From assembly GCA_011009095.1 (NCBI GenBank), contig VTPC01090705.1:163215-227214 (forward strand): DNA of 64,000 nucleotides, read 5' to 3'. The first letter of the stretch is position 1, and each line of letters starts with the position of its first letter. Source of the DNA: Ignelater luminosus. Taxonomy: Eukaryota; Arthropoda; Insecta; Coleoptera; Elateridae. Below the pieces are notes generated by a model. It was not told the origin of the DNA. It did no database searches and was given only the letters and a program-made list of their open reading frames with translations. Both the position numbers and the translations under genes were made by a program. Of this stretch, positions 1 to 11,335 are shown in pieces.

Positions 1-896
1 TTTTTGTGAATAATTTTTTGTCTATGAGTCTAAAAGGTTTCTGTGCAGCTTCCTGTATATCTATGGGTTCTTGTAAACCCGAAAGGGCTTTTCAAGACTT
101 TAGAATCTCAATGATTTCTGAGTCTTTGTGGAATGAATCTTTGTGAATAATTTTTTGTCTATGAGGCTAGAAGGTTTCTGTACAGCTTCCTGTATATCTA
201 TGAGTTCTTGTAAACCCGAAAGGGCTTTTAAATGCTTTTAAAACTCAATGGTTTCTGAATCCTTGTGGTATAGATTTGTGTAAATAAATTTTTACTTATG
301 AATTTAAAAGAATTTCGTAAAGTTCTTTGTAGACCTATCGGATCTTGTAAACCCAAAAGGGTTTTAAAGATTTTTAGATCTTGGTTTCTGACGTCTTTCG
401 CAATACATGTTCGTGAATAATTTTTTATTTACGAGCCCATAAAGTTTTTGTAGACATCCTGTTAGACCTATAGAGCCTTGTTAACCCCAAAGCGCTTTTA
501 GAAACTTTAGATCTTGAGAATCTCTGAATTCTTGTGAAGTAAATTTGATAAATACGTCTACACGGTCTTTGCAGAGCTTCTTGCATATCCATGGTGCCTT
601 GTTAACCGGAAATGGTTTCTAGAAGATTTCGCAAAGCTCATTACAGACCTGTTCTTGTAAACGCGAAAGGGTTTTAAAGACTTTTAGATCTTGGTTTCTG
701 ACTGCTTTCGTAATAAATTTTCGTAAATACATTTTTATTTATGAGTCCACGAGGCTTTTTCTAGACCTCCTTTTAGATGTATGAGTCTCGAGTAACCCGA
801 AATGACTTGTGAAAACTTTAGATCCTGATAGTCTCTGAATTCTTGTGGAATATATATGGTAAATGTATCCGCACGGTCTTTGTAAAGCTCCTTGTA

Positions 897-1568
897 GTGG
901 TTTGATAGGTCTTTAGCCTGAGCATAAAGATAGCGCCACAGGTCAAAATTCTTTTATAGTCACGATGGTCCATCCTTCAGATGGCACTGCTGAGAATACC
1001 AGCCATTTTGAACTCTTGGTTTTTGTTTGACAGTCGTTGTCGTTAAAAGTGATGGCGACTGTTTTTTGGAATTCACATTGTATGCTGTTCATAGACTATA
1101 TGCAGAAAGGAGAAACAATAACAGGATTGTATTATGCTTCGTTATTGGACAGGTTGAAGAAAGAAATTTGGTCCAAACGAGCTCATATGCAGAGTAGAAC
1201 AGTCCCCTTTCACCATGAAAATGCGCCGGGTCACACGTCAAAATTCATGAACTTGGCTTCGAATTGGTCCCCCATGCCCCGTATTCTCCAGGTCTGGCCA
1301 GGAGCACCTATTTTTTCTTTCCAAACATAAAAACCTGGCTCGGAGGAAAGAAATTCACAAGCAATGATGAAGTCGTGATGATAGCCACCATGAAATGCGT
1401 ATTTTCCAGACTTTCAGACGTTGTGCTTTTTGGAGGGGATCAAAAAGTTGGAGCATCGCTAGATGAAGTGTGTAGACCTAAAAGGGAACTATGTAGAGAA
1501 ATAAAACCGAATTTGACAAAACAGACACTTCTTTCTATGTTAGGCTCAAGACTTATCAAACTATACTA
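897..1568 (+). mobile_element. Mariner element, internally deleted, inserted in the tandem array
   Basis: The left end (897-~935, GGTTTGATAGGTCTTTAGCC) and the right end (~1530-1566, ending in GGCTCAAGACTTATCAAAC) are imperfect inverted repeats of about 30 bases, next to TA on both sides. About 670 bp remain of the ~1.3 kb usual for mariner. The 5' leader runs to about 1035 and then jumps straight into the middle of the transposase, so the N-terminal DNA-binding half and the first catalytic Asp are gone. The exact right boundary is uncertain by a few bases because of a TATACTATA run. Array sequence continues on both sides. Confidence 0.8.
1040..1500 (+). pseudogene. Mariner transposase, C-terminal half, inactivated
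   Basis: Mariner transposases cut and paste the element at TA sites using a D,D34D catalytic triad. This fragment begins at the conserved KVMATVFW stretch and continues through YYASLLDRLK and HHENAPGHTS. A frameshift near 1260 moves the reading into a second frame (LVPHAPYSPGLARSTYFF), followed by GGKKFTSNDEVV. The second catalytic Asp has become Glu (HHEN, near 1217), and the third-Asp region reads GLARSTY instead of the usual DLAPSDY. With the first Asp deleted as well, no catalytic residue of the triad survives. It is a dead copy related to, but distinct from, the mariner at 58880. Confidence 0.85.
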
Positions 1569-2505
1569 TAGTGCCTTGTTAACCCGAAAGGGTTTTTTGA
1601 AACTTTATATCTTGCTAATTTCTGAATTGTTGTGGACTAGAATGTCTCTGCATTGCCTTTGTGAAGCTCCTTGTAAACCCATGGATTCTTTAAACCTGAT
1701 AAGGTTTTTAACATATTTAGATCTTCATAGTTTCTGGATTCTTGTGAATCAAATTTGTGTTTATAAATTTTAATTTATAAATCTAGAAGGTTTTTGTAAA
1801 TCTCTCCTTGTAGACTACTATGAATTCTTGAAAATTCAAAAGGGCTTTCAGATCTTGATGGCTTTTGAATTCTTGTGGTGCACAAACTTTTATTTATGAA
1901 TCCATAAGGTTATAGCAGAGCTCCTTGTTTCTTGAAACCCCCAAAGGGATTTTAAACGGTGAAGGTTTCTGAATTCTTGTGGAAAGAACTTGTATAAATA
2001 AATTTTTATTTATAGATCCACAAGGTTTATTGGTAAAGCTTCCGGTACACCTATGAGTTCTTGGGAATCCGAAAGAGTTTTTAAGGACTTTTAGATCTTC
2101 AAAATTTCTGAATTCTTGTGGAAAGAATTCGTGTCAATAGATTCTTATTTATGAGTCCACAAGGTTTTTGCAGAGCTCCTTATGTTGCGTATGGGTTGTT
2201 TTAAACTCGAAAAGGTTCTTAGATCTTGATAGTTTCTCAGTCCTTGTGAATTTGTGTGAACAAATTTTTATTTACGAGTCCACGATTTTTTTTGTAGAGC
2301 TTCCGGTATTTCTACGGGTTCTTAAGAACGCAAAGGTGTTCTTAAAGACTTTTAGATCTTCACGATTTTTGAATTCTCGTGCAAAGAATTTGTTCTCAAT
2401 AAATTTTTGTTTATGAGCCCGCAAGATTTTTGTAGAGCTTGTAAATCCGAAAGAAAAAATTTTTAGATCTTAGTGGTTTCTAAGTACGTGTGGCCCTCCG
2501 GGTTG

Positions 2506-5384
2506 TAGTAAGCCTACTGACTCTGAAATATCACCATGTTGGAACTCTTGAAGTACTTAAGAAATCTTAGAGTTCCTGGTGCAGAAAAAACCTTGAAACG
2601 TTCTATTTATAATTTTATATCCGATCTAGTTTTTTAATAAATTCTACGATTCTGTGTATTATGGAATGTAAGTTTCAGCTCCTGAAGAATGTCTGCCTTC
2701 TGTCTTCAATTCTTGAATTTGTAATGCGCGATGTAAGTGGCAAATACAAAAATGGCGCCGAAGGCGACAGACTGTTTAGGAATTAATGTCGTTTTCAGTA
2801 ATGATGTAGTGAAATATGGATGTGAATAAGTCGAGAATTGCAAAACACTGCAGACCAGTGATATAGATTGCACACAAATCGTTTGTTTGGTCGTGACGAC
2901 TTGGACTTCGAGACCCAGGCTACGTCTCGTCTTGTTGAGTTTCTGTCTGGAGTAGTGGGCCACTGTAGGAGACATCCGCCTTCAGGACCCACCAATTTCT
3001 GCAGCTTCATTTCAAGGATTAATATATCATTAAAACGATAAGTTACTCTTAAAGAACATTCAGCCAGCAGGACGCACCACTGACGAGCTTTTTTCACAAA
3101 AAAGAAGTGGCGGTATGGGAGAAGATAACGCTGTTAATGATTAGAATAATGGAACGGCGTTTCTTTTTTCAGAACCACACTAGCCTGCGCCTAAGGGCCA
3201 AGTGTTGGACGATCGAGCAAATAGTATTGGCAGGTGCTGTGGGACTTCGGTGACTTGCGTGGAGCTTCACCCACTATAATTCATCTTAAAACGTTTGACG
3301 TCGTCCGGCAGCAACTATGGTGAATATTGAGATGGTGTGAAGGATGTCGGAAGCATAATGAGGAAGCTTCCGATGACCGGAGTGCCTTCACTTTTCCGGA
3401 CTTGTAATTATTATCTAGTCGAAGAGATGATGGCAGACTGAAGCAAGTAACAGAAATCAGAAACGGAAAACTGGATCAGTAGATGAGAAAAAATAAGATT
3501 CTTTCAAAATCATAATGTAATGTAAATGAGTTTGAATTTGGAATTCCGATTTAACATTGACTTAACCTTTTGTTCATTTCAAATGGTTATACTTTCTGAA
3601 ATGATAAAAAGGAATATTAGCTAATATGAAAGAAAGAAAGAAATCTTGCAAGATGAGGTTACCGTTAAATTGATAAATTTCCTCCGATGATTAATATGCA
3701 AATAGCTAAGAAGAAATAAGATTGATATTAAGATTACTTAATTAGGTAGTTTAAATAATATTTATAGAAATGAAATATGAATTCAGTCGTTTCGTCAAAA
3801 TGCAAAAAACGTTTTTATCTTTTTATTTGCATCAGCCATTTTAAAATACGTTCTCCATTGTATTCCTTGCATTCAACAACAAACAAATAAATAAAAAGAA
3901 GAAAAGCACAAAGAAATTAAAAAAGGAAACAAAACGATATTCGCATTTTACATTCAGCAAAAGCAAGATGTATTCACTTGTCTTGTATTCTAAAAGTAGC
4001 CCCCACAGATCACAAGTTTTCTGCATGTCCCAGCTGTCCAGTCCGGCCCTCTGTTGGAGTGCTGCCCCTTGCGTGGCTGCACTGAGACAATGCCCCATTG
4101 TATGCAACCAATCTGCATAATCAGCAGTCTTGTCCTGTTCCTCGATATTTATTACGAGCTTTCGAGATGTTTGGCTTCTAGCGCTACTGTGACTTCTACG
4201 ACGACGTCGGTTATTGTGTTTCTCTTTCGGAGTTACTTGTTCTAATTTTCTAATTAACAAATAAATGCCTTAATCATTGTGTGTGCCGTTAACTTTACGA
4301 GTTTTAAATATTTGCGTTCGCTAATAATTTCGTCACTGTTATAAACATGTCCAGTTAATGACAGAAAACATTCAACCGGTTTCTTAATATTTTTGCCAAT
4401 TGATATTAATTATTATATTGGTTATTTATATATGTCGATTTAAATTCTTAATCTAATAGATGTCAGTTAGATTGCTTTGAGATTTTTTTTTCTGTACTAC
4501 TAGACATTTAAAGGTGAGCCAGGTTTGGAAGAGTGAGTTGTTTTAGTGTTGTCATCTCTTTTTTTCTCTCTGTTTTTCATTTGATTTATAAATATATTTA
4601 TGAAAATTATCTATTTATAATTTTGTTTTATTTGATTCTTTTTAAGGAAAATTCCGCCCTTTATAACCTTGGATTCAGAAAACGGCTTTCTCTTCTATAT
4701 CATTAAAAAAAAGATTTTTTTTTCATAAAAGAGCAAAACAGCGGAAATGACGCAAGATTTTATCGTCGTTTTTGTGTTTGTTTTCAGTCCTTGAATTAAA
4801 ATTTTTATGATTTTTGAAAACTCCTTATGCAAAAGTTATTTATAAATAAATAAAACATAACTAGAAATGAGTATAAATAATAAATAGGCAAAATTAGAAT
4901 GTAAAATTTTATTAAAATGGACTCCTTTCTTATTATAAACCACAATTGTAAGATTAATGTTGCTTTGGGTAGGTATAGATTACTTATAATGATTAATAAT
5001 TTTAATTTAAGTTGACAAAAATTCTGTGCGCATCTTGTACTATATGTACTTGTTCTAAGTTTGCGGCAATTGAGAATGTTAATCTTTCGTATAAAGTAAA
5101 ATATTAATTGAAATGGTAATTGAATTCTGATTTAACCTCAATAATCAGCCCCTCAAATCAATTTAAAGTGAAAAACTTTTTGCAAATTTGATACGAACTT
5201 CAAAAAACGCTTTATCTTGGACATCAACTTAAACCAAATTTATATGCATGGCAGCCTTTTAATACCCTTGATATGTCTTCATTGTTTCAGGCTTCCATTC
5301 ATTTTGTGTTGCACAATTTCTGTTTTATCAAAAACATGAACCCACAGGAAATTTCCATTTCAAACAAAATCCAATTACCCGTAT
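2506..5384. other. No recognisable gene; AT-rich spacer
   Basis: From about 2740 to 3480 the base composition is less AT-rich and could be an old element, but no frame gives a protein I recognise. The minus frame at 3841-4260 (139 aa) is low-complexity, basic at its start and hydrophobic at its end, and I do not accept it as a gene. From 4.26 to 5.38 kb the DNA is very AT-rich and featureless to my reading. Confidence 0.5.
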
Positions 5385-5940
5385 AGATCACCAACTTATT
5401 ACATGAGATACTTTACGAAATCTTATAGACCTTTACTGCAAAGTTACTCAAAAAGATCTCAAGCACACCCTTGTAATCTTCCTCAAAAAAACTCAATTAA
5501 TTGGGGATTTCGGATTAGAAGGGACAACTGAGTAGTCGCTTTCATCGCCACTGCCGTAAGCTCCCTAAGAATCGCCTATTTAGGGAATTCAGTTAATCGC
5601 AGGAATCAAGATCGTTGCCAAAATGTAATCAGGATTCCCCAAATAGATCATCAATGTCCTACATTAGATACTTTTCAAAATCTTCTAGAGCTTTCCTGCA
5701 AAGTTATTGAAGAACATTTCAAGTTTTCGCTTGTAATCTTCCTCGGCGAACTCAATTAATCAGAGGATTTTCTTCTACCTGCTTGTAAATCTTCTTCAAA
5801 GAACTCAGTTAATCGGAGATTTCGGATTAGAGAGACGCAAGCTACGAAATGTTGCCCATAAATCATTCAAAGAAGATATTTCAAGAAACTGTTTTCAAGG
5901 AAGTAGAGGTTAAGGTATCAAAGGAGCTTTACCAAGCTGT
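5385..5940. repeat. ~260-bp repeat units, left of LINE
   Basis: Two related units start near 5387 and 5647 (ATCACCAACTTATTACATGA versus ATCATCAATGTCCTACATTA), each followed by a segment on AAATCTT.TAGA, AAAGTTA and AATCTTCCTC. A partial third unit runs from about 5765. The same sequence resumes at about 8455, so the LINE between them was inserted into an existing array. Confidence 0.7.
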
Positions 5941-5959
5941 AAGCAATCTCCATAAGAGA

Positions 5960-6314
5960 TTACAGAATAGTATCATCGGATATATTCAACAATCAGACAT
6001 CAGAGTCATGATGTTAAAACTGAAGGGTAATCCCATTAATTTCAATTTGATTCAGGTGTATGCATTGATGACTGATAAGACGGGGGAAGAAATAGAAGAA
6101 ATCTACTCTCAGTTATCAGAATCACGAAGCGAGTATCATTATGGGAGACTTTAATGCAAAAATTGGAGCCGGGGCGGAAGATGAAATGGTTGGGTCATAT
6201 GGTCTTGGTATAAGGAATGACAGGGGTAATCGCTTGGTTCAGTTTTGCAGAAAAGAGCAGCTCAATGTTACCAATACTTTCTAAGAGTTGCCCCCAAGAC
6301 GGTTGTATACTTGG
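5960..6314 (+). pseudogene. LINE endonuclease domain remnant
   Basis: The reading frame ends in LNFNLIQVYA-like sequence (NPINFNLIQVYALMTDKTG) typical of the endonuclease that nicks target DNA for non-LTR retrotransposons. A frameshift near 6120-6140 leads to MGDFNAKIGAG at 6141, the conserved GDFN active-site motif. An in-frame TAA follows TNTF near 6280, and PPRRLYTWK continues after it. The SDH motif that normally closes this domain is missing, because sequence jumps from the PPRRLYT block to the linker near 6490. The open frame starting at 5849 begins in the flanking repeat, so its first ~30 residues are not part of the element. Confidence 0.75.
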
Positions 6315-6451
6315 AAGATGAGATGGTTGGATCATATGGTCTTAGTATAAGGAATGAGCGAGGTGATCGCTTGGTTCAGTTTTGCAGAGAAGAGCAGCTC
6401 AATGTTACCAATGCTTTCTAAGAGCTGCCCCCAAGACGGTTGTATACTTGA
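6178..6451 (+). repeat. 137-bp tandem duplication inside the LINE endonuclease
   Basis: The segment 6178-6314, from AAGATGAAATGGTTGGGTCA to CGGTTGTATACTTGG, is repeated at 6315-6451 with about a dozen base differences. Both copies carry the same TTCTAAGAG, with the in-frame TAA stop, so the nonsense mutation was present before duplication. Confidence 0.9.
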
Positions 6452-6507
6452 AAGTCCCCAGCGGATAATATTTCGTATAATATTAAAGTGACTTAAAACT
6501 AAAAGGC

Positions 6508-8440
6508 TTGAGTAAGAGGTTTAATTTGGTAAAACTACAAAATATAGAAATACAAGAAGTGAAAAATACACTGAATGATAAATCAACACGAATAATCCCG
6601 TCGGAACGTCAAATAAAAAATACTTGGGCCTCTATTAAAAACGCTACCAGAGATGTTTGTAACAAATTCTTAAAGTCTGAAAAACAACGACAAACTGGAA
6701 GAAATGGATGGATGAACAATTAAATTCTGAGCATGCTGGAAAAAGGCGCAAAGTTAAAAATAAAGACCCTGTAAGTGTACCACGATATTCAAAGGGAGAT
6801 TCGGAAGAAATGTAGAGAGGCTAAGGAAGTCTGGAGAATATGAGATCAGAGAAGACATATTCAATGTACATAGAAAAGTCAAAGAAGCAACTGGAGACAT
6901 CAGGAAGAACACTTCTGGAAATATTTCTGATGAAGAAGGAAATATAGAATTTGAAATCGAAGGAAAATTATAAATCTGACAGAAGTATATTGAAAACATG
7001 CTCAGGGACGATCAGCGTCCTGAAATGCCAATTTTTAACACCTTGCAAGGAAATAACCATCTCCGAGGTGAAGCGGGCTATCGATTTGGCTAAAAACAAA
7101 AAAACAGTCGGGCCGGATGAAATTCCAACACAGATTCTGAAGATCTTGAATAGTGGGACTATTGAAATGCTCACAGTGTTTTTCAATAACAATGGCCAGA
7201 TACCGGAGGTTGCTGTGTGCCTTTGTTACATTACCAACGCAAAAACCTGTGATGAATTTCGTCCAATAAACCTATTGAGTCATACACTTAAAATCTTTCT
7301 CAAAATTATACATGCACGAGAGGAACATGGGAGGGACGCAATTTGGATTCCGAGATAGATAGTCTCTTTTTGCAACCCAAGTAATGATCTAGCGCTGCAG
7401 AGACGGCAATTGTGATGTGTATATTTGCTTTCTGGGCTGTGCAAACGGTTTTGATATGTGCAACCACGAAAGAATGATTCATGCTTTGAGAAACGCAGGA
7501 GTGGACAAAAAAGACATCAGAGTAATAGTTAACTTATACTGGGGGCAGAGGGAGGCAGTACGAGCCGAAGATCAGTACACTGAGTCCATGAAGATCCAGG
7601 AAGAAGTCCGGCAAGGCTGTGTGTTATCGCCCCTGTTGTTTAATTTATATTCAGAACAAATCAAAAAGCACTAGAAAATATTGAAAAGGGTATTAAGGTA
7701 AATGGTGAAGCCATTAACAATATTCGATATGCAGATGACGTCATATTAATAGCAGATAGTCAGGAGGATCTGCAAAAATTAATGAATAATGTTGCGCAGG
7801 AGAGTGAACGGTACGGACTCAGCCATAAGTAAGTCAAAGATACAACGAACGGTAAGTAATAGAACGAGTACCAAACATTACTTATCTCGGATGCATAGTA
7901 AATGAAGATTGGGATCATACACAAGAAATAAAATGTTGAATCGAAGCTAGAGCCGTGTTTTTCAAGATGAAGAGACCTCAGTTTACAGCTTAAGAGACGC
8001 ATTGTTTCAAGTTATATTTACTCTGTATTGTTATACGGTTATGAGGCATGGACTCTGTCAGGGACTATGGAAAAGAGAGTACAGGCATTCGATTTTAAAA
8101 GTATCGTGGACCCCAAGAGCAACAAACGAGGAAGTTCTCAGAGGATGAATTGTCAACCTGAACTCATGCTTATGATCAAGAGACGAAAACTGGAATATTC
8201 GGCCATATAATGAGGAACGAAACAAAATATAGGCTGCTTCAGAATGTTCTCCAGGGAAAAATTCAAGGCAAGAGAGCTCCCAGAAGAAGAAGAATCTCTT
8301 GGCTTGCTAACTTACGCAAATGGTTTGGAAAGACATCAATTGAACTATTTCGCAACGCAACGAGCAAAATTTGCATTGTCTTGATAATAGTCAACGTCCG
8401 GAATGGATGGGGCACCGTAAGAAGCAGAAGAAAGCAATAG
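6508..8440 (+). pseudogene. LINE linker, reverse transcriptase and C-terminal region, broken
   Basis: The linker (6508-6723) leads to a reverse transcriptase domain: SEVKRAIDLAKNKKTVGPDE near 7060-7120, then CDEFRPINLLSHTLK near 7250, RQGCVLSPLLFNLY near 7610, and the catalytic YADD box at 7728-7739. The upstream catalytic motif, normally an FxDYxxAFD pattern, reads FLGCANGFD near 7425, so the first active-site Asp has become Gly. At least four frame breaks separate the pieces. The C-terminal part (LLYGYEAWTL near 8030; RRRRISWLANLRKWFGKTS near 8290) is recognisable to 8440. The protein cannot be made from this copy. Confidence 0.85.
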
Positions 8441-8454
8441 GAATTCTTTGAATG

Positions 8455-8900
8455 GATCATCAACGTACATTCGATACTTTGAGAAATCTTCCAGGCCCTC
8501 CTTGGAAAGTTCTTGAAAATCACCTGCTGTCTGGCCTTGCCCTCAGATAATTCAGGCAACTGAGACCTCTGAACAACCGCTTTCATTTCAACTGCTCGTA
8601 AACTCTCTATCTAACAATCGCCTACTCAAGGAGCTCAATTAATCGTAAGAATCAAATTATTGCCTAGAAATCATCTAACAAGGATATTTCATGAAGCAGC
8701 TTCGGAGGAAGTAGAGAGCAAAGTGTCGAAAGATCTTTTAACACCTGAACAAGATAACAAGATCCCGACAGTTTTCTTTAGATTTCATCATTAAAAGGTA
8801 CCCTTGAGCACGCGCTTTAATCTTCACTGCTCGTAAATTACCTAAGAATCGGCTACTCAAGGAACTTGATTATACCTAAAAAAGAATCAGAATGTTGCCT
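8455..8900. repeat. ~260-bp repeat units, right of LINE
   Basis: ATCATCAACGTACATTCGAT (8459) matches the unit start at 5647. The CTCGTAAACTCTC..CTAA.AATCGCCTACTCAAGGAGCTCAATTAATCG-type part matches 5555-5600. The stretch 8666-8740 (TTGCCTAGAAATCAT..GGAAGTAGAGAGCAAAGTGTC) matches 5848-5920. This is the continuation of the array interrupted by the LINE. Confidence 0.7.
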
Positions 8901-11335
8901 GAAATAAAACTGAAAAGTAGAAAGAATCTACCAAATATATTTCATTGTGGAAATTTATTGCAAACAAAGTGAAATAACTAAAAACAGTTTTGGTTGATGT
9001 TACATTCAACCTCTTGCTCGTTTCCAAAAGGGACTTGCTCAGAGGAATAAAGGAAGGAAGTTCCAAGAAATTGGTTGCAACAAAGTAAAAATATCGAGAT
9101 CAAAGCCTGCGGTTTGGTTTTTATCCCTTTTCACTCCTGGAAGAAGCCTAATTTCAGGATCAAGATCAAAAACAGAAAAATCGATTTTCAGTTACAAAAT
9201 CAAAACCATGATCAAGTAGATATAACTGAATTTAGAAAAATGAGCTTTCTTGGTTTCATGGTTGATTCAGTCCCTCATATATTGATTGCCTTACTGGAAA
9301 CTTGAATTTAGTTTCTTGTTAGAATTATTGGTCAAAGCCTTTGGAAATAAATCTGCCACTTGAATGAAAACAAGCTACTTGTAGTCATTTTACATGATGC
9401 TTCTCGCTTTGATCTAAATTATTCCTGAAGAGAATAATACAGTTCGGTTTGAATTTTGAATTAATTGGCAAATTTACAGCCTCAATCAGAAAGTGCCCCA
9501 ACAGCCAGATTTGAATTTTCTTAGCGCGCAACAATTCTTTCTTTATTATATAAAAACTCATTTGAATAACAGCAATTTTAACTGTACCATCATGGCGTGT
9601 ATACTAAAAATATCCTGAAACTTCCATATTTAGTACATTCAAACAATTATCAAAACCAGAAATAACTAATCTCATTAACAAAAATGGTAGAATCACAAAC
9701 GTTGTTTACATAGACACGAAAGTGCCTTTTTTTTAAAAAATAAATGTCAGCAATTAGTTTGTCTATTTGCATTTTTATGTTGACACTATTTTCGTGTATA
9801 GAAAAAATTAAACGGACCATTTACTACAACCAAATTGAGATAGGAATCAGTAAAAGCGTGATCCCACGCCATCTTTGTACGAAATACACGAATACAAGCA
9901 TTAACGCGGCGCATATAAATCCGTACTAGTGTAATAGGAAAAAAAGGCACTTCTAAACTATTTATTAAACGGCATTTCATTGGATAATAAAATTCTTTAT
10001 TTATAATTACCTTGAATTGCCATATAAATAAAGTATCGAAGCCAGACATCTAAATGTCCATCAAGTTTTCTAAGGAGTTTTTTTTCTATTTTTATTTCTA
10101 ACAAGAATTGTCTGATACTCAAGCGCCATCTCCTATTGCGTGAGAAAATCCCAAAAGGCTGAAAAGCAAATAATATACAATATTATAAAGATAAAATCTT
10201 AATACAATCTATACGATTGGCGATAAATATTTTAAAGTTATTGCACAACGCAACGAACAAAAACGGAGAAGAACAAACAAGAAGCTGAAAGCAGTAAAAA
10301 TTCCTGCTCCTAATCGAATTCACAAAAACTGCCTTAAAAAAAATATATACATAATACGTGTATAGCGCGCTTCTTTTTATCGTTATACAGACAATCGCCA
10401 TCGAACACAGTTGTATACCTTTATAATAACAGAGTTGAGAAACAGTAGTAATTAGAAAACTCCATCAGCTTTGTTTACGACTTGAGAATAAAACTGGAAT
10501 TTGTATTCGTGAAGCGCCACAAATCCATAGGGGGTCCGACTTACAGAAGTTCAGAGACGTGACAACATGTTACTAAAATATAGAAAATGTTACATGGATC
10601 CTGTTACTTTATCTTAAGTTCACATCCTTGAAGTTGTGTATGGTATGTACAAATATGTGTGTTTGAATGTTTTTTGGTACAGTCTACTAAAAAACCTATT
10701 TAAGATAATCACATATATGAAATCCTCAAAATTATTTTTTGAAACATTTCAAGAAATTCCACCCAATCAAATATTTCGCAGGAATTAATAGTAATAATAA
10801 AAGTTTCAAATATTTTAAATAATAAAAATATCTAGAACATTAAAAATAAATTTTTGTCGTAACTACACAGCCCTGTCAACTAAACTGACATGTAAGAAAA
10901 ACTATTGCGTATGGTTTTACATTACAGTACGGGTTCATAATATAATATTCATATGTGAGTATCACAAAACATAAAAATTAATATCTTTATGAGAAGAAGA
11001 CGTTAAATTGAGAGTAATAAAAGTTTGCTAAAGCTTAACTACCAAGCAAGATAAATCTGAAAGGGGATAATTATCCACTTTTTATCCCGTTGTAAAAATT
11101 AAAATTAAGTGAATAAAACACGAAATTAATTTTATGAAATTATCAAGAATAATCTTCTCGACATATTTTTACGGTGTGAATCAATTATGATATGTTTTCG
11201 AAATCTGGTATGAAATTGGAAATTGGGGTCTGGAATCACAACTATGACAACTGTCCAGAAATTTAATTAAATTAAATTAATTAATTAATTTAAAGATGGT
11301 ATTTAACCGTCGTTATTGTTGATTCGAAAACCCTC
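8901..11335. other. No recognisable gene; AT-rich spacer
   Basis: I see only AT-rich DNA. Short frames at 9075, 9744 and 10183-10401 (minus) have no recognisable motif. An (AATT)n-like stretch lies at 11262-11292. Confidence 0.5.

Larger units (their letters stand above)
1..2505. repeat. Degenerate tandem array, ~135-140 bp units
   Basis: Units read in order: a pyrimidine-rich block with TTGTAGAGCTCCTTG, a short variable part, TTCTTGTAAACCCGAAAGGG, then TTAGATCTTGATGGTTTCTG, AATTCTTGTGG and TAAATTTTTATTTATGAGTC. The CCCGAAAGGG core or a mutated form recurs near 78, 215, 353, 494, 662, 796, 1582, 1694, 1835, 1937, 2068, 2203, 2325 and 2446, spaced mostly 110-140 bases. Each core can form a small hairpin. 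The array starts before the window and fades after about 2505. A mariner copy interrupts it. Open frames here, such as 2168-2416, are by-products of the repeat and not genes. Confidence 0.85.
5941..8450 (+). mobile_element. Non-LTR retrotransposon (RTE-like), 5'-truncated and decayed
   Basis: In order it holds the second half of an apurinic-type endonuclease domain (to ~6451), a linker (~6508-6723), a reverse transcriptase domain (~7050-7740) and a C-terminal region (~8028-8440). It lies inside a ~260-bp repeat array that continues on both sides. The 5' end lacks the first part of the endonuclease, as expected from incomplete reverse transcription. The RTE assignment rests on domain order and on the style of the C-terminal segment (LLQNVLQGKIQGKRAPRRRR), and is moderately sure. 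I see no clear target-site duplication. Confidence 0.8.

Noticed and set aside
3841-4260. 139-aa minus frame
   Set aside because: Low-complexity basic start and Phe/Leu-rich end in AT-rich DNA; no motif, and a competing plus frame overlaps it.
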